Shown here: positions 21,796-31,299 of the stretch, piece after piece
How positions within the stretch are numbered: position 1 is the stretch's first letter
Layout: every line of letters starts with the position of its first letter
DNA from: Hemileia vastatrix
Lineage: Eukaryota > Basidiomycota > Pucciniomycetes > Pucciniales > Zaghouaniaceae
Direction of reading: 5' to 3'
Assembly: GCA_030280995.1 (NCBI GenBank)
Contig: JASXTE010000017.1
Coordinates: 11,184,498 to 11,248,497, forward strand
DNA length: 64,000 nt
Notes under the pieces: generated by a model
Databases searched by the model: none
Told to the model about the DNA's origin: nothing
What the model saw: only the letters and a program-made list of their open reading frames with translations
Made by a program: the position numbers and the translations under genes

Positions 21796-23344
21796 ATGGC
21801 TGGATCTCCTGATGTTAACCCTTCTACTCTCCCTTGCTTCACTGATTCTAAGGACTATGCCTGCAAACAGTGCATCCACATGTGCAGACCTTGCACATTC
21901 ACTCTTCTAAATCCTGAATCCAAATTCTACAACAGGGCTTGTGACTCTTCCTATTCCAAAAAGAAAAGATGTGACAGAGACTCCAACTACCCTATTCCTC
22001 CGCCTTCTCCTTCTCACAAATACATCTCCAGATCCCCTACCAGATCCCCAGAGCTTGGTCCTTCCTCTTCCTCTTTATCTTCTGCTCCTTCCAGAAGATC
22101 CAGAAGCTCAGCTTCCCGCACTCTTCCCAAAAGACCAGCCTTAGCCTCACAAGAAACTGCTTTCATCTCTGCCAAATTAGCTCCAAAAGCTTCAAAATCA
22201 ACTCCCATGCTTCTAGACCGCGTCCAGGAGGCCCGCCCGCCTCACCAAACAGTGAAAATCAGGGCCAAAACCTCCAAAAAGGGCCAGAAAATAGCCAAAT
22301 TCATCCAGACAACAACAACAACTCAACCCAACTACCTCCTACTGCTCCCAGAGCAATGAAATCCACCCTTCCAAAGTCCAAAAGCACCAAAATTTACCAG
22401 ATTTCTAAGAGAACTGCCAGAGAACCCCAAGAAGAAACCAGAACACCACACACTGCTCCACAACAACAACTTCGTCCCCAACTAAGACAAAGAAACTACA
22501 CCTCTCCTCTGTCAGCCAACTACTCTTCTGACAGTTCCATCTCTTCAAATTCTCCATCCAGAAGAGAGAAGTCTGCTTCCAAATCCCCCTCTCCTGCTCC
22601 ATCCTTTATCAACCCTGGTACTCCATCACCAGCACCTCCTCCAGCTGAATCCAAAAGAAATAACAACCACAACAACAACAATCTCACTGCTCCAACTAGG
22701 CCCCAGGAACATCAGCATCCCGGTTCACCTTCTCAGGATCCTTCAGAGGAAGACCATGAGAATCCATATCTTTCCCTAGTTGATCCACCCACTATGACCA
22801 TTAAAAAATCGTCAGAGATCCAAATCCCAGCTGCTTACAGATTTGATGAGCTTCCAATCTGTAAGTACCAAATTAATTTACCCATTTCTTTAACAAAAAT
22901 AATTAATGATCCAATTCTTCTTGCCTAGTTGGAACCCCTCCTCCTGAATCTATTATTGGAGTTGGCCAAACTCTTGAAACTTCTTTGACCCTGGATTATG
23001 GAGACATGAAGAAACACCTAAGCACCATGTGTTCCAATATGCTTAAAGCCTTTGCCCTCCATGGACCTTTGAATGACTTTGAAAAATCCCTGAGAAAGCA
23101 CCTACTGGACGACCACTGGAAAATGTCTAGGATCATTAAATACACCCTCCAGAACTCCATTCCTACCTCTTCTTCTTCCTCCTCTGAACTTCCCTCTAAT
23201 CCAATTCCTGACCATTACAATCCCTATAATCTCTCCAGCAGGATGCACTTCAAAGAACACAGTGCTTCCCACAATCCCAACAAAAAACAAAAACCTCATC
23301 ACAATCCGGACCAGCCTCCAGAAGCTTCATCATCCAGCCAATGA
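21796..23344 (+). pseudogene. GA3 antisense gene B: cysteine-module protein, one intron, one frame break
   Basis: The ATG at 21796 opens a protein with C23, C26, C30, C33, C49 and C59, i.e. C-x2-C-x6-C, 15 residues, then C-x2-S-x6-C. The missing cysteine (S52) is a cysteine in GA1. A long Ser/Pro/Arg-rich region follows. The frame shifts between about 22280 and 22356: compared with GA1, GA3 has ~20 extra bases near 22277-22300, and removing 20 bases exactly restores one frame. An intron of 68 bp follows, then a final exon (22929-23344) with a helical region (GDMKKHLSTM, LRKHLLDDHWKMSRIIKY) and a Lys/His/Asn-rich tail. The full frame would be 486 residues. Function unknown; the design is parallel to gene A. 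Confidence 0.65.
22861..22928 (+). other. Intron in GA3 antisense gene B
   Basis: This 68-bp intron has donor GTAAGTACC and acceptor TTGCCTAG, with branch-like AATTAATGA. It is a phase 1 intron; the exons join in frame. The donor is identical in GA1, where the acceptor has decayed. Confidence 0.8.
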
Positions 23345-24592
23345 GCTCCTGCAAAAGATTAGAAACATAAAAATAATATAAAACAAATAATAAAAAATAA
23401 TTTCAGAATTTTTTTTTTTACATTCTACCGATATACTAAAATAAAAAATTAATAATTAAAATGAAATGAAATAAAATAAATGAAATAAAATAAAATATAA
23501 AAAATAATACAAATGGTATCCCCCAGCCAATTGATGAGCTGATCCCCTGATACCTTACCCACATCCAAGTGCACCTTGATGTGGATACACAATTAATTCT
23601 TTTAAATGGTTAACAGAAAACAAAATTCAAAAAATTTTAGAAATTCAGAAAATAATAAAAATAATGAAACACAGAAACACATGAAATAAATAATAAATAA
23701 AAATAAGAAAATAGCATTGCCCGGCCAATTGATGAGCCTTTCCCCACCAATGCTTGCCCACATCCAGGTGACCCTGATGTGGTAACACCCTATATTTTTG
23801 ATTTTATAATTTTAAACAACCCCCATAAAAAAAGTAAAAGAAAAAAAGAGAAAAAAGAAAATAATCTAAAACTGCTATCTAGCAAAAACATAACTGCAAA
23901 ATCAAAGAAAGTCCAGCTCCATAGATGGCCCAATAAGAGAAAGTCCGGTCCATAGAAATGATCACTGGGTGGTCTCCCTCCAATAAGTAAAAATGATGGG
24001 AGACCACCAGTGATCCACCACCAATCTGAAAGAACCAAAGATAAAGAAGCCAGTCCCAAACCAATTTAAAGTCATAGCGGACTTAAACCTGAATAATAAA
24101 CAGCAGAACTAGAATTCAACTAGAAAAAACAAAAGACTTGAGACAGACATTCTGGGGTAACTGTTCTACAGAGCAGCCAGCTCATCAGTTACCCCCACAC
24201 TTGCCAAAATAAAATCTAGAAGCCCCCCCTGTGTACCATCTAACAAAAACACAACACCCAACACAAAAAAAACTAAAACCAATAAGAGTGAAGAGACCAG
24301 CACATGAAAACCAGAGGAAATTCCAGTTTAAAGTCATAGAGGACTGAAACCTGTGAAAAGAAACCAATACTAGGGTTCAACCAAATTAAGAGAAAGGGTT
24401 GAAAACAGACAATCTGGGGTAACTGTAGATAGAGCAGCCAGCCCATCAGTCACCCCTACACTTGCCAAGATCAAATCTAGAAGCCCCACCCATGGGTACC
24501 CTCTAACAAAAGTTTCCAACAAACAGATGCATAGCATCACCACAAAAAAACCAAAATTAAAGAATGGTCCGTAGTTTATCCTCATTGCGGAG
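23345..24592. repeat. GA3 structured non-coding zone between pol and gene B
   Basis: No gene is seen. Ordered elements, all shared with GA1: two related CCAATTGATGAGC...CCACATCCA..TGATGTGG modules (23521-23588 and 23715-23788), the 54-bp covarying stem-loop (23962-24015), and two GGGGTAACTG...CAGTTACCCC hairpins (24154-24195 and 24416-24456). Each hairpin has an inner GAGC-AGCCA-GCTC stem and is followed by a TCTAGAAGCCCC...GGTACC segment. Confidence 0.75.
23962..24015. other. Conserved covarying stem-loop, GA3
   Basis: Arms ATCACTGGGTGGTCTCCC and GGGAGACCACCAGTGAT flank the loop. Compared with the reverse complement of 7800-7853 only two of 54 bases differ, and they pair with each other (T-A here, G-C in GA1). 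The loop is identical. Confidence 0.75.
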
Positions 24593-26263
24593 TCACTTTT
24601 CTTCATGCCTAGTGCCTCTGGGATAAAACCTCTTCACTTGGTCTGCAGCCACCCTCTTTTTCAAGACTGCACCATCCAACTCTTCCAAAACATAAGAACC
24701 TCCAGACGCCTGAGATCTGACTCTGTAAGGTCCATTCCATCTGTCAGCAAACATTTTCCCCCACTGACTCTCCAAACTTCTATTATACACCAAAACCAAA
24801 CAACCGGGTTTCAAGGGATTCTTGAGTCTATGAGCCAACTTCTTGTCCCAGTACCTGACTGATTGATTCCTAATCTTCATCATTCTAGAGTATGCCTTCT
24901 CTTGAAATTCCTCTCTACATTCCAACTGTTGCATCCTGGCACAGAGCAAATCTTCTGTTGAGTGCACGTCATCCCAATCAATTCCAAGATAAGAGACAGC
25001 TTCCAAGTCCACTGGTAGAATGGCTTTCTGACCAAACATTAACTCATAAGGAGAATAGCCAGTTGTCCTCTTCACAGTGACCCTATCAGCAAATAAAACC
25101 AAGGGTAAATAATGCCTCCACTTTTCAGCACTATCTCCGCACATCTTCACCAAAGCATTCATAATAACTTGATGGCCTCTTTCAACCATGCCTTCAGCTT
25201 CAGGATAATACAGTGTAGCCACTCTAACTTTAGAACCAACACTAGCCACAGCTTCTTTAAATTTGGCACCAAACTCCAGCCCACCATCAACAGTCACCAA
25301 CTTTATCAACCCATACCTATAAATCCACTCCTTCTTCAAAAACTGTGCCACATTCTTGGCAGTCAAATTAACCAGAGGCACTGCCTCAACCCAACCAGAC
25401 AAATCATCCCTAGCAAAAATCAAGTATTTATACCTGCCCTCTTTAATATGGACAGCATCCAGACTGACTCTTCCAAAGACAGTTGATTCACCAGTAGCAC
25501 GGCCCACCTCTTTAGGTTTCAAGTGACTTCTTCTTTGACATTCTTCAAAAGATTGAACCCAACCCTGCACAGCCAACTTCATACCCGGCCACCAAAATCT
25601 GTCTGCTACTCTTCTATAAGTCTCCCCAAAGCCTCTATGACCAAGGTCTTCATGCAAAGACTTCAAAACCAATTCTTGACCCTTCTTCTGAGTCACCACC
25701 ACTTGAGGATTAGGATTTCTCCTTCTCATCAACCGCCTTCCTGACACATAAAATCCAGGACTCTTCTTCTTGATTGCCAACCAAGTATCATCATCACAAC
25801 TATCTGGCCTCTCCAAGGTCAACAGATATTCCACCAAAATAAAATAAAACCCAGACTGACCCCAGGTCTCATCTTCAAAATCCAACAAAACAACATCCAA
25901 GGGTACAACTCTGTCATCAAAATCACCAGTGTGAACATGAGCCAATTGAGCAGCCCAACCAGGACACCAATCCTTAAATTTTGGCACGTCCTTCACTTTC
26001 CATTGAACCTTGTGAGAATCCAGTTCACTAACAAAAACATTCTTTTCCAATTTTGAGCTGTCCCAAACAACAACTCCATCTTCATAAACAAAAACATCCT
26101 GATCACCAGAATCAAGATCAGATCCAGCCAGTTTAGCCTCTTGGGGGAGGTCAGAACAATCATCCAGTTTAGCCTCATGGGGGAGGACAGAACAATCATC
26201 CAGTTTAGCCTCATGGGGGAGGAGAGAAAAATTCTCAGCACCCTTTGTGCTGGCTCTAAACAC
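24593..26263 (-). CDS. GA3 integrase (pol C-terminal segment)
   Basis: The open segment has 556 codons, in frame with the RT segment but separated from it by a TAA at about 26284-26286 where GA2 has GAA. Residues 15-45 hold three 12-residue repeats of the type LPHEAKLDDCS. The zinc-binding N-domain has H204 and H209, but the C-x2-C reads F239-x2-C242, so one ligand is lost. The catalytic triad is visible: D269 (SLDAVHI), D326 (TVDGG) and E361 (MVERGH). A GPY/F module (WNGPYRV, near 510-515) ends the protein, and there is no chromodomain. Integrase inserts element cDNA into nuclear DNA. It is likely inactive here because of the upstream stops and the missing zinc ligand. Confidence 0.85.
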   Translation of the reverse strand: MFRASTKGAENFSLLPHEAKLDDCSVLPHEAKLDDCSDLPQEAKLAGSDLDSGDQDVFVYEDGVVVWDSSKLEKNVFVSELDSHKVQWKVKDVPKFKDWCPGWAAQLAHVHTGDFDDRVVPLDVVLLDFEDETWGQSGFYFILVEYLLTLERPDSCDDDTWLAIKKKSPGFYVSGRRLMRRRNPNPQVVVTQKKGQELVLKSLHEDLGHRGFGETYRRVADRFWWPGMKLAVQGWVQSFEECQRRSHLKPKEVGRATGESTVFGRVSLDAVHIKEGRYKYLIFARDDLSGWVEAVPLVNLTAKNVAQFLKKEWIYRYGLIKLVTVDGGLEFGAKFKEAVASVGSKVRVATLYYPEAEGMVERGHQVIMNALVKMCGDSAEKWRHYLPLVLFADRVTVKRTTGYSPYELMFGQKAILPVDLEAVSYLGIDWDDVHSTEDLLCARMQQLECREEFQEKAYSRMMKIRNQSVRYWDKKLAHRLKNPLKPGCLVLVYNRSLESQWGKMFADRWNGPYRVRSQASGGSYVLEELDGAVLKKRVAADQVKRFYPRGTRHEEK

Positions 26264-26284
26264 TGGAACATCTTTGTCAAACTC

Positions 26285-27679
26285 TTAAGAATCAGAATCC
26301 TCATCTGTAGGTGGCCTCCTTGATAATCCATCAGGCATAGTAAAAGTTTTACCTGGTTTGTGTACCAGGTCATAAGAAAAATGTTGAATAAATGCCACCC
26401 ACCTAGTCATTGGAGCATTTGGAAGACTAGGTGTATTGATCATCTGAACCAAAGATTTTGCATCCACCTGCAGCTCAAAATGCTGCCCCCACAAAAACGT
26501 CTGTAGCTTCTTTAAAATTTTAGCTACACCACACAATTCCAACTTAGGTTGAGAATACCTAGATTCCACCTCATTAAACACCACAGACTCATACCTTACT
26601 GGCCTGACCCTCCCAGTCTTATCCTCCTGAGACAAAAAAGCACCAGCAGCAGTATAACTTGAGTCCACTGCCAGATAAATTTTTCCAGCACCAACACCAT
26701 AATCCAACTTGTGAAGAACAATATCTTCACCAACAACCTTTTTCAACTTCTGAAAAGCCTCTTCACACTCTTCAGTCCATTCCCAATCTGCATCTTTTCT
26801 GGTCAACCTCCTTAAAGGTGAAGCCAACAAAGAAAAATCCTTAATAAAAATCCTGAAATATACACATACACCCAAAAATCCCCTGACTTCAGTGGTATTT
26901 TTAGGCCTTGGCCATGACTGAATTTTATTAATCTTCCTCTTCGCCATAATCCTTCCCTCTTTCCATACCACATTACCCAGAATTTCCAAAGCAGGAACAC
27001 AACAACAGAATTTTGACCCTGAAATCGTCAAATCAGCCTCTTCAATTCTGAACAACACTCTCTCTAGAGTTATTGCATATTCCCACACAAACCTCCTTAT
27101 GCCACGGTTCCCCACTAACACCTCATTACCATAATCTGTGGATGGTCCTTTAATTCCACCATCATCAATAAAAATACCAGCATGAGTAGGAACCTCATCC
27201 TGCAAAATCCAAGCCATCTGTGCTTGATAAACTGCCACTGAATTATTTGCTCCTTGAGGCAACCTAGTGAGCTGAAATCTTCCCAAAGGAGTCTCAAAAG
27301 TTGTGAGAGGCCTTGAATCCATATGTAGTTCCCTATCATCATAACCACCCATAATATCACCCAAACCATAACACACCCTTCCAGCAAAAGCTTCAACAAA
27401 ATCCTCTGCACTTGGCGGCATACCAGCGTCCTTGATAGTGACTCTATTCAAGGCTCTAAGATCATGAATCACCTGCAACTTTCCATTCTGCTTCTTTACA
27501 CAGAACACCGGACTTGAGTAACTGGATGTTGATTGTTCATAAAACCCAGTCCTGACTCTTTCCCAAACAATCTTTACAAAATCCTCTCGAATAGCGGCTG
27601 GAATTGGAATAGGTTTGATTTGCCAAGGTTCATGACAAACAACAGGAATCAAGTAAGGTTCCCCATAAGAGTACTTCAA
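26285..27679 (-). CDS. GA3 reverse transcriptase-RNase H (pol middle segment)
   Basis: The open segment has 464 codons. The RT palm shows CYGLGDIMGGYDDREL (near 103-118), LTRLPQGANNS (138-148) and the catalytic FIDD at 170-173 in place of the usual YxDD. The connection domain has QSWPRPKNTTEVRGFLG (254-270). RNase H has D339 (LAVDSS), E381 (KLELCGV) and D406 (VDAKSL), followed by the MTRWVAFIQHF and KPGKTFTMPDGLSRR signatures of Ty3 RNase H ends. It is preceded by an in-frame TAA (about 27680) where GA1 and GA2 encode glutamate; without it, linker and RT would be one polyprotein. Confidence 0.9.
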   Translation of the reverse strand: MKYSYGEPYLIPVVCHEPWQIKPIPIPAAIREDFVKIVWERVRTGFYEQSTSSYSSPVFCVKKQNGKLQVIHDLRALNRVTIKDAGMPPSAEDFVEAFAGRVCYGLGDIMGGYDDRELHMDSRPLTTFETPLGRFQLTRLPQGANNSVAVYQAQMAWILQDEVPTHAGIFIDDGGIKGPSTDYGNEVLVGNRGIRRFVWEYAITLERVLFRIEEADLTISGSKFCCCVPALEILGNVVWKEGRIMAKRKINKIQSWPRPKNTTEVRGFLGVCVYFRIFIKDFSLLASPLRRLTRKDADWEWTEECEEAFQKLKKVVGEDIVLHKLDYGVGAGKIYLAVDSSYTAAGAFLSQEDKTGRVRPVRYESVVFNEVESRYSQPKLELCGVAKILKKLQTFLWGQHFELQVDAKSLVQMINTPSLPNAPMTRWVAFIQHFSYDLVHKPGKTFTMPDGLSRRPPTDEDSDS

Positions 27680-27688
27680 TACACCCCT

Positions 27689-28597
27689 TTACTCCTCAAC
27701 AAATGCCACTGCCTTTTCCCTTAGCACAATAACGTGCAACAACAACTTCTTTTCTTCTTCAGACAACCATCCATCAGGACCAAAATTAACAACCTTCAGT
27801 CTTTCGGCAGTCACCCTAGCCGTCTCTACGAATTCTGGAGGATTCTTCACCAATGGAGTACAGTACGGATCTCTTGACAAAGGAGGTCTCTTCAAGGGCG
27901 GACTCAAACCCACAGGCATAGGCTCATTGACAGGCCTAATCTTCTGCGCTACCTTCTTATACTTTGCCACTCCACCTTCAACTTGACCACCAGACCTGGA
28001 ACCAAAACCAAGGGTTTCCCCATTGCTCACATGTGTGGCCAAGGTAATGTTTTTGAAAGGTGTAGAAGAAACCCTAGTGGTGCACAATTGGGAGGACTTA
28101 CTTTTAGACCCCAATCTCACCACTCCAAAACTTTTCCGCAATTCCACATCTTCATCCTCACTTCCAACTTCCAAATCTTCAAATCTTGATTCATCTTCTG
28201 AATCACATCTTCTAAAATTGTGCAGTTTATCCTCATGCTGGAGGCCCAAAAATCGATCCTGATGATCTTCTCTCTTCAAAATTTTCTGCAGTTTAACCTC
28301 ATTCTGGAGGCCCAAAAATAGATCTTGACGATCTTCACAAAAATATTTTGTGTCTTCTTTATTCATTATCTTTAGATTTTTTTCTTGATTTTCATGAATT
28401 ATCTTGAAATTTTTATCTTCTTTTCTCGAGTTTTCTTCTGACCTACAAAAATAACCAGGGGTTTCCCCAATGCTCACAGGTGTGGCCCAGGTAATGTTTT
28501 TGAAAGGTGTAGAAGAAACCCTAGCGGTGCACAATTGGGAGGACTTACTTTTAGACCCCAATCTCACCGCCCCAAAACTTTTCCGCATATCTTTCAA
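27689..28597 (-). CDS. GA3 pol linker segment with internal repeats
   Basis: This region of 302 codons has no recognised enzyme fold. It contains a duplicated ~40-residue block (RKSFG-VRLGSKSKSSQLCT, then RVSSTPFKNIT-AT) at about residues 5-45 and 155-195. Between the blocks are Lys/Glu-rich sequence and two repeats of the type QDxFLGLQxExKL. The last ~90 residues (CTPLVKNPPEFVETARVT, FGPDGWLSEEEKKLLLHVIVLREKAV) lead into RT and resemble the pre-RT region of this Ty3 family. It begins 230 nt beyond the gag-pro stop in another frame. Confidence 0.65.
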   Translation of the reverse strand: MKDMRKSFGAVRLGSKSKSSQLCTARVSSTPFKNITWATPVSIGETPGYFCRSEENSRKEDKNFKIIHENQEKNLKIMNKEDTKYFCEDRQDLFLGLQNEVKLQKILKREDHQDRFLGLQHEDKLHNFRRCDSEDESRFEDLEVGSEDEDVELRKSFGVVRLGSKSKSSQLCTTRVSSTPFKNITLATHVSNGETLGFGSRSGGQVEGGVAKYKKVAQKIRPVNEPMPVGLSPPLKRPPLSRDPYCTPLVKNPPEFVETARVTAERLKVVNFGPDGWLSEEEKKLLLHVIVLREKAVAFVEE

Positions 28598-28826
28598 TAA
28601 AGATATATAACCAATCTTCTTCTTTAAAATTGAATTAAAAATAATTTAAAATCTTGAGAGAGAACAGAGACTTGATAAAAAACTTGATGAATACTGCAGA
28701 GAAGAGAAACATTAAAAAGAGAAAGTTGAAAATCCACTTGGTATATCTCCAAGGGAGCTGACCTACTACAACCTGGGATTTCCTTATCTTGGGGAGAGGT
28801 TGTAGCACTAGGGTGATAAGCCCTAA

Positions 28827-31208
28827 TTACTCTAAAAAAGACAGACTCTCAATAGAGCCTGAGCCACACTCCAAAAAACCAGAGGCAGTACCCACTTCCT
28901 TCCTTCTCCTACAGCAGTCCATGCACTGGCACATTGAAGATAAACCAGGCCTAGTCTCCCAACAATCCTCTCCAGGGGATGACAACCTCATGTGAAGCCT
29001 CCTTTCGTCTTCACCAGTAAACTCCAAACTGATTCCAAAATCAAATTGATAACCAATTCTTGCCTGAAAATCCATCAAGAATGGCCCACCCAAAACTGCT
29101 TTTACATTACCTTTAGCAATGTAAAAATGAACATTCCCTGAGGCTCCTCCAACATCTAACTTCACAAACTCTGAAGTTCCAACCAATTCAGTGACATGGC
29201 CACCGATCCCTCTCAAATTCCCACCAATACCAGTTTTGATGGGGAGGCCCATATGAGTTGCCTCAAACAAAGAAATCAGGTTTATCTGAGAACCTGAATC
29301 CACCAATGCCCTTGCCTCCCTGCCATTCAGAGTGACATTGACATATCCCAGAGGAGCAGAAAAATGAGTTTCCAACCCCTCACCAAACTTTTCAGCAGAA
29401 TCACAAATGTATTCTACCTCACCAGAAGAAACCCTTCTCCTGGTCAACAACTTTTTCTGCCTATCAGCCAGCCCTGGACTGATAGCATACAATTCCCCGT
29501 AAGATAGGGAAACCTGACCCTGATTCATCCTTTCCAGGACAGAGTCCATAAAATTAACTTGACCAGACACCATTGGCCTCTCAAAGTGAGCTCTTTGCTT
29601 CACCACCTTGGTCCTAGAAGCTTCTTGAGGACCAGCACCACCAACAGATTTACCATTAACAGGAACCAAACCAGATCCCTCACCAGAACCTCTGACTTCA
29701 ACAGGCTTTGGAAATGAAGCCAAAGGGACATCCTCCTCAGAGTCAGAATCCACCTCCATTGGCATTGGCTCACCATTCAGGTCCAATGCACCAAAACTAG
29801 GGGGGCCCATGTCAGCCATACCCTTCTGCATCTTGTACAGCTCCTCTTTGCTGTACCTCTTCCTAGCTGTACTCAGCTTAGGATCACCCTTTGAAGCATT
29901 TGGCTTTGGTTGGGCCTGAGAACTGCTCTTAGGCCTACCCACCTTCCCTGCTTCCACATCATAAACACCAGCCAAGCATTCACCACTTGACTGTCCACCA
30001 CAAGAATACAACTCCAAACCACCAAAGGAAGTAGAAAAAGAGACCTTATTGACCTCCTTCCCCTTTTCCTTGACGTCCTCATCTACCTTAACAGAAGACT
30101 TTCCCTGATCAGGAATCTCCTCAAACCTTGGCCTCCTTTGATTGAGACCACCCCTTCTCCTGACCAAAGCAACAGGAGCCTGCCCCTCACTGGGCTTCAC
30201 AAAAGAACCGTCAGGGAACTTAAAAACCCTGCCATCAAACTCCACTTTTCCTTCAGACACATCTCTGTTCAATGCCCAACAATCATTGGACCTGTGCCCC
30301 CTCCTACTGCAATAAGAGCAAACCCATGGATCACTCCTACCAGCCCTCCTTTCAGAATCTCTTGGCTGAGAAGGTGCCTTATTAACCTTCTTGGCCTCCT
30401 GAACAAAAATGTGCAGCTGCTTTGTAAGATCAGCCAACTGCTCCACCATTGGGTCCCTCTCCTGTTTGGGAACCTGCACCAAATTTTTCTCCTCCTTCTT
30501 CTCCCTAACTTCCTCTTCAGCCAAAGCCTCACTGACCTTGCTGACATACTTGGCACACCCCTCCTGATAGGTGTCCACAGCCAATAACTTTAAATGGGCC
30601 TCAACAGCCTCCTTCACCTTATCCAAGGCAGGCAACTTCTGATCCCTATTATAAAGAGTCTTCATCAATTCCTTTCTTGACAACTCCTTCAACACATCCA
30701 TCCTGACATCTCTAGCCAGGGCAGACAAAAAAAAATCCTTGGCAGCATTTTCATGTGCCAGCTCCTCCACTTCCACCAAATATTCCACCACAGGATCAAA
30801 CTGTAGCAGAAACTTCCTGTAACTATGTAAGTTACCAACACCACCATAAGATTGCCATTCACTGAAAACCTTGTTCAGATCCACCATAGTGAACCTGACA
30901 CCCCATCTATCCACCATCTCCCTACACAACAATTTCCAATCCCTCTTCTTGTAGCCAGACATGGCCACAATCTCCTTCACCACTGACCTATCACCAATGA
31001 AGAAGATAATCTGCTTCACCATGTCCAGGTAGGAAGCACCATCCACTCTAGCAGCAGTTTCATACTTTTCTAGAAACCACTTGACATCCTCCCCATTAAA
31101 CTTGGTACCATCCCAAGTTTTAATCCTCACACACTCCCTAACCATCACAGAAGGAGGACCATCCCCCCCACTGACAGTCACCACAGGAATAGCAGAACCA
31201 GAAGCCAT
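28827..31208 (-). CDS. GA3 gag-protease polyprotein
   Basis: This intact frame (793 codons from the chosen ATG at 31208, which aligns with the starts of GA1 and GA2; the frame extends 7 codons further upstream) encodes the particle protein and protease. The capsid region covers about residues 25-230 (VRIKTWDGTKFNG, YLDMVKQIIFFIGD, EWQSYGGVGNLHSYRKFL). The zinc knuckle CSYCSRRGHRSNDC is at 297-310 (C-x2-C-x4-H-x4-C). Acidic and Lys-rich linkers follow. The retropepsin domain has the catalytic ALVDSGSQ with the aspartate at about 637, and VLGGPFLMDF further on. A Cys-rich tail (CQCMDCCRRRK) ends the protein at SLSFLE-stop. The stop position is conserved in GA2, so it is the normal end of this protein. 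Confidence 0.9.
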   Translation of the reverse strand: MASGSAIPVVTVSGGDGPPSVMVRECVRIKTWDGTKFNGEDVKWFLEKYETAARVDGASYLDMVKQIIFFIGDRSVVKEIVAMSGYKKRDWKLLCREMVDRWGVRFTMVDLNKVFSEWQSYGGVGNLHSYRKFLLQFDPVVEYLVEVEELAHENAAKDFFLSALARDVRMDVLKELSRKELMKTLYNRDQKLPALDKVKEAVEAHLKLLAVDTYQEGCAKYVSKVSEALAEEEVREKKEEKNLVQVPKQERDPMVEQLADLTKQLHIFVQEAKKVNKAPSQPRDSERRAGRSDPWVCSYCSRRGHRSNDCWALNRDVSEGKVEFDGRVFKFPDGSFVKPSEGQAPVALVRRRGGLNQRRPRFEEIPDQGKSSVKVDEDVKEKGKEVNKVSFSTSFGGLELYSCGGQSSGECLAGVYDVEAGKVGRPKSSSQAQPKPNASKGDPKLSTARKRYSKEELYKMQKGMADMGPPSFGALDLNGEPMPMEVDSDSEEDVPLASFPKPVEVRGSGEGSGLVPVNGKSVGGAGPQEASRTKVVKQRAHFERPMVSGQVNFMDSVLERMNQGQVSLSYGELYAISPGLADRQKKLLTRRRVSSGEVEYICDSAEKFGEGLETHFSAPLGYVNVTLNGREARALVDSGSQINLISLFEATHMGLPIKTGIGGNLRGIGGHVTELVGTSEFVKLDVGGASGNVHFYIAKGNVKAVLGGPFLMDFQARIGYQFDFGISLEFTGEDERRLHMRLSSPGEDCWETRPGLSSMCQCMDCCRRRKEVGTASGFLECGSGSIESLSFLE

Positions 31209-31278
31209 TCCTCCTGACCAAAACACCAAAAAGAGCCAACCAAAGAAAACAGAGATTCCAAAGAACTAGCAAGTTCTA

Positions 31279-31295
31279 CCCCATGTTGGGCGCCA
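31279..31295 (-). other. GA3 primer binding site
   Basis: On the - strand it reads TGGCGCCCAACATGGGG, four nt after the 5' LTR end at 31300. It differs from GA2 at one base. Confidence 0.8.
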
Positions 31296-31299
31296 GAAA

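Noticed and set aside
24605..25744. Several + strand frames opposite the GA3 integrase.
   Set aside because: They are reverse-strand shadows of a well supported integrase and lack introns, cysteine motifs or conservation in GA1 and GA2.
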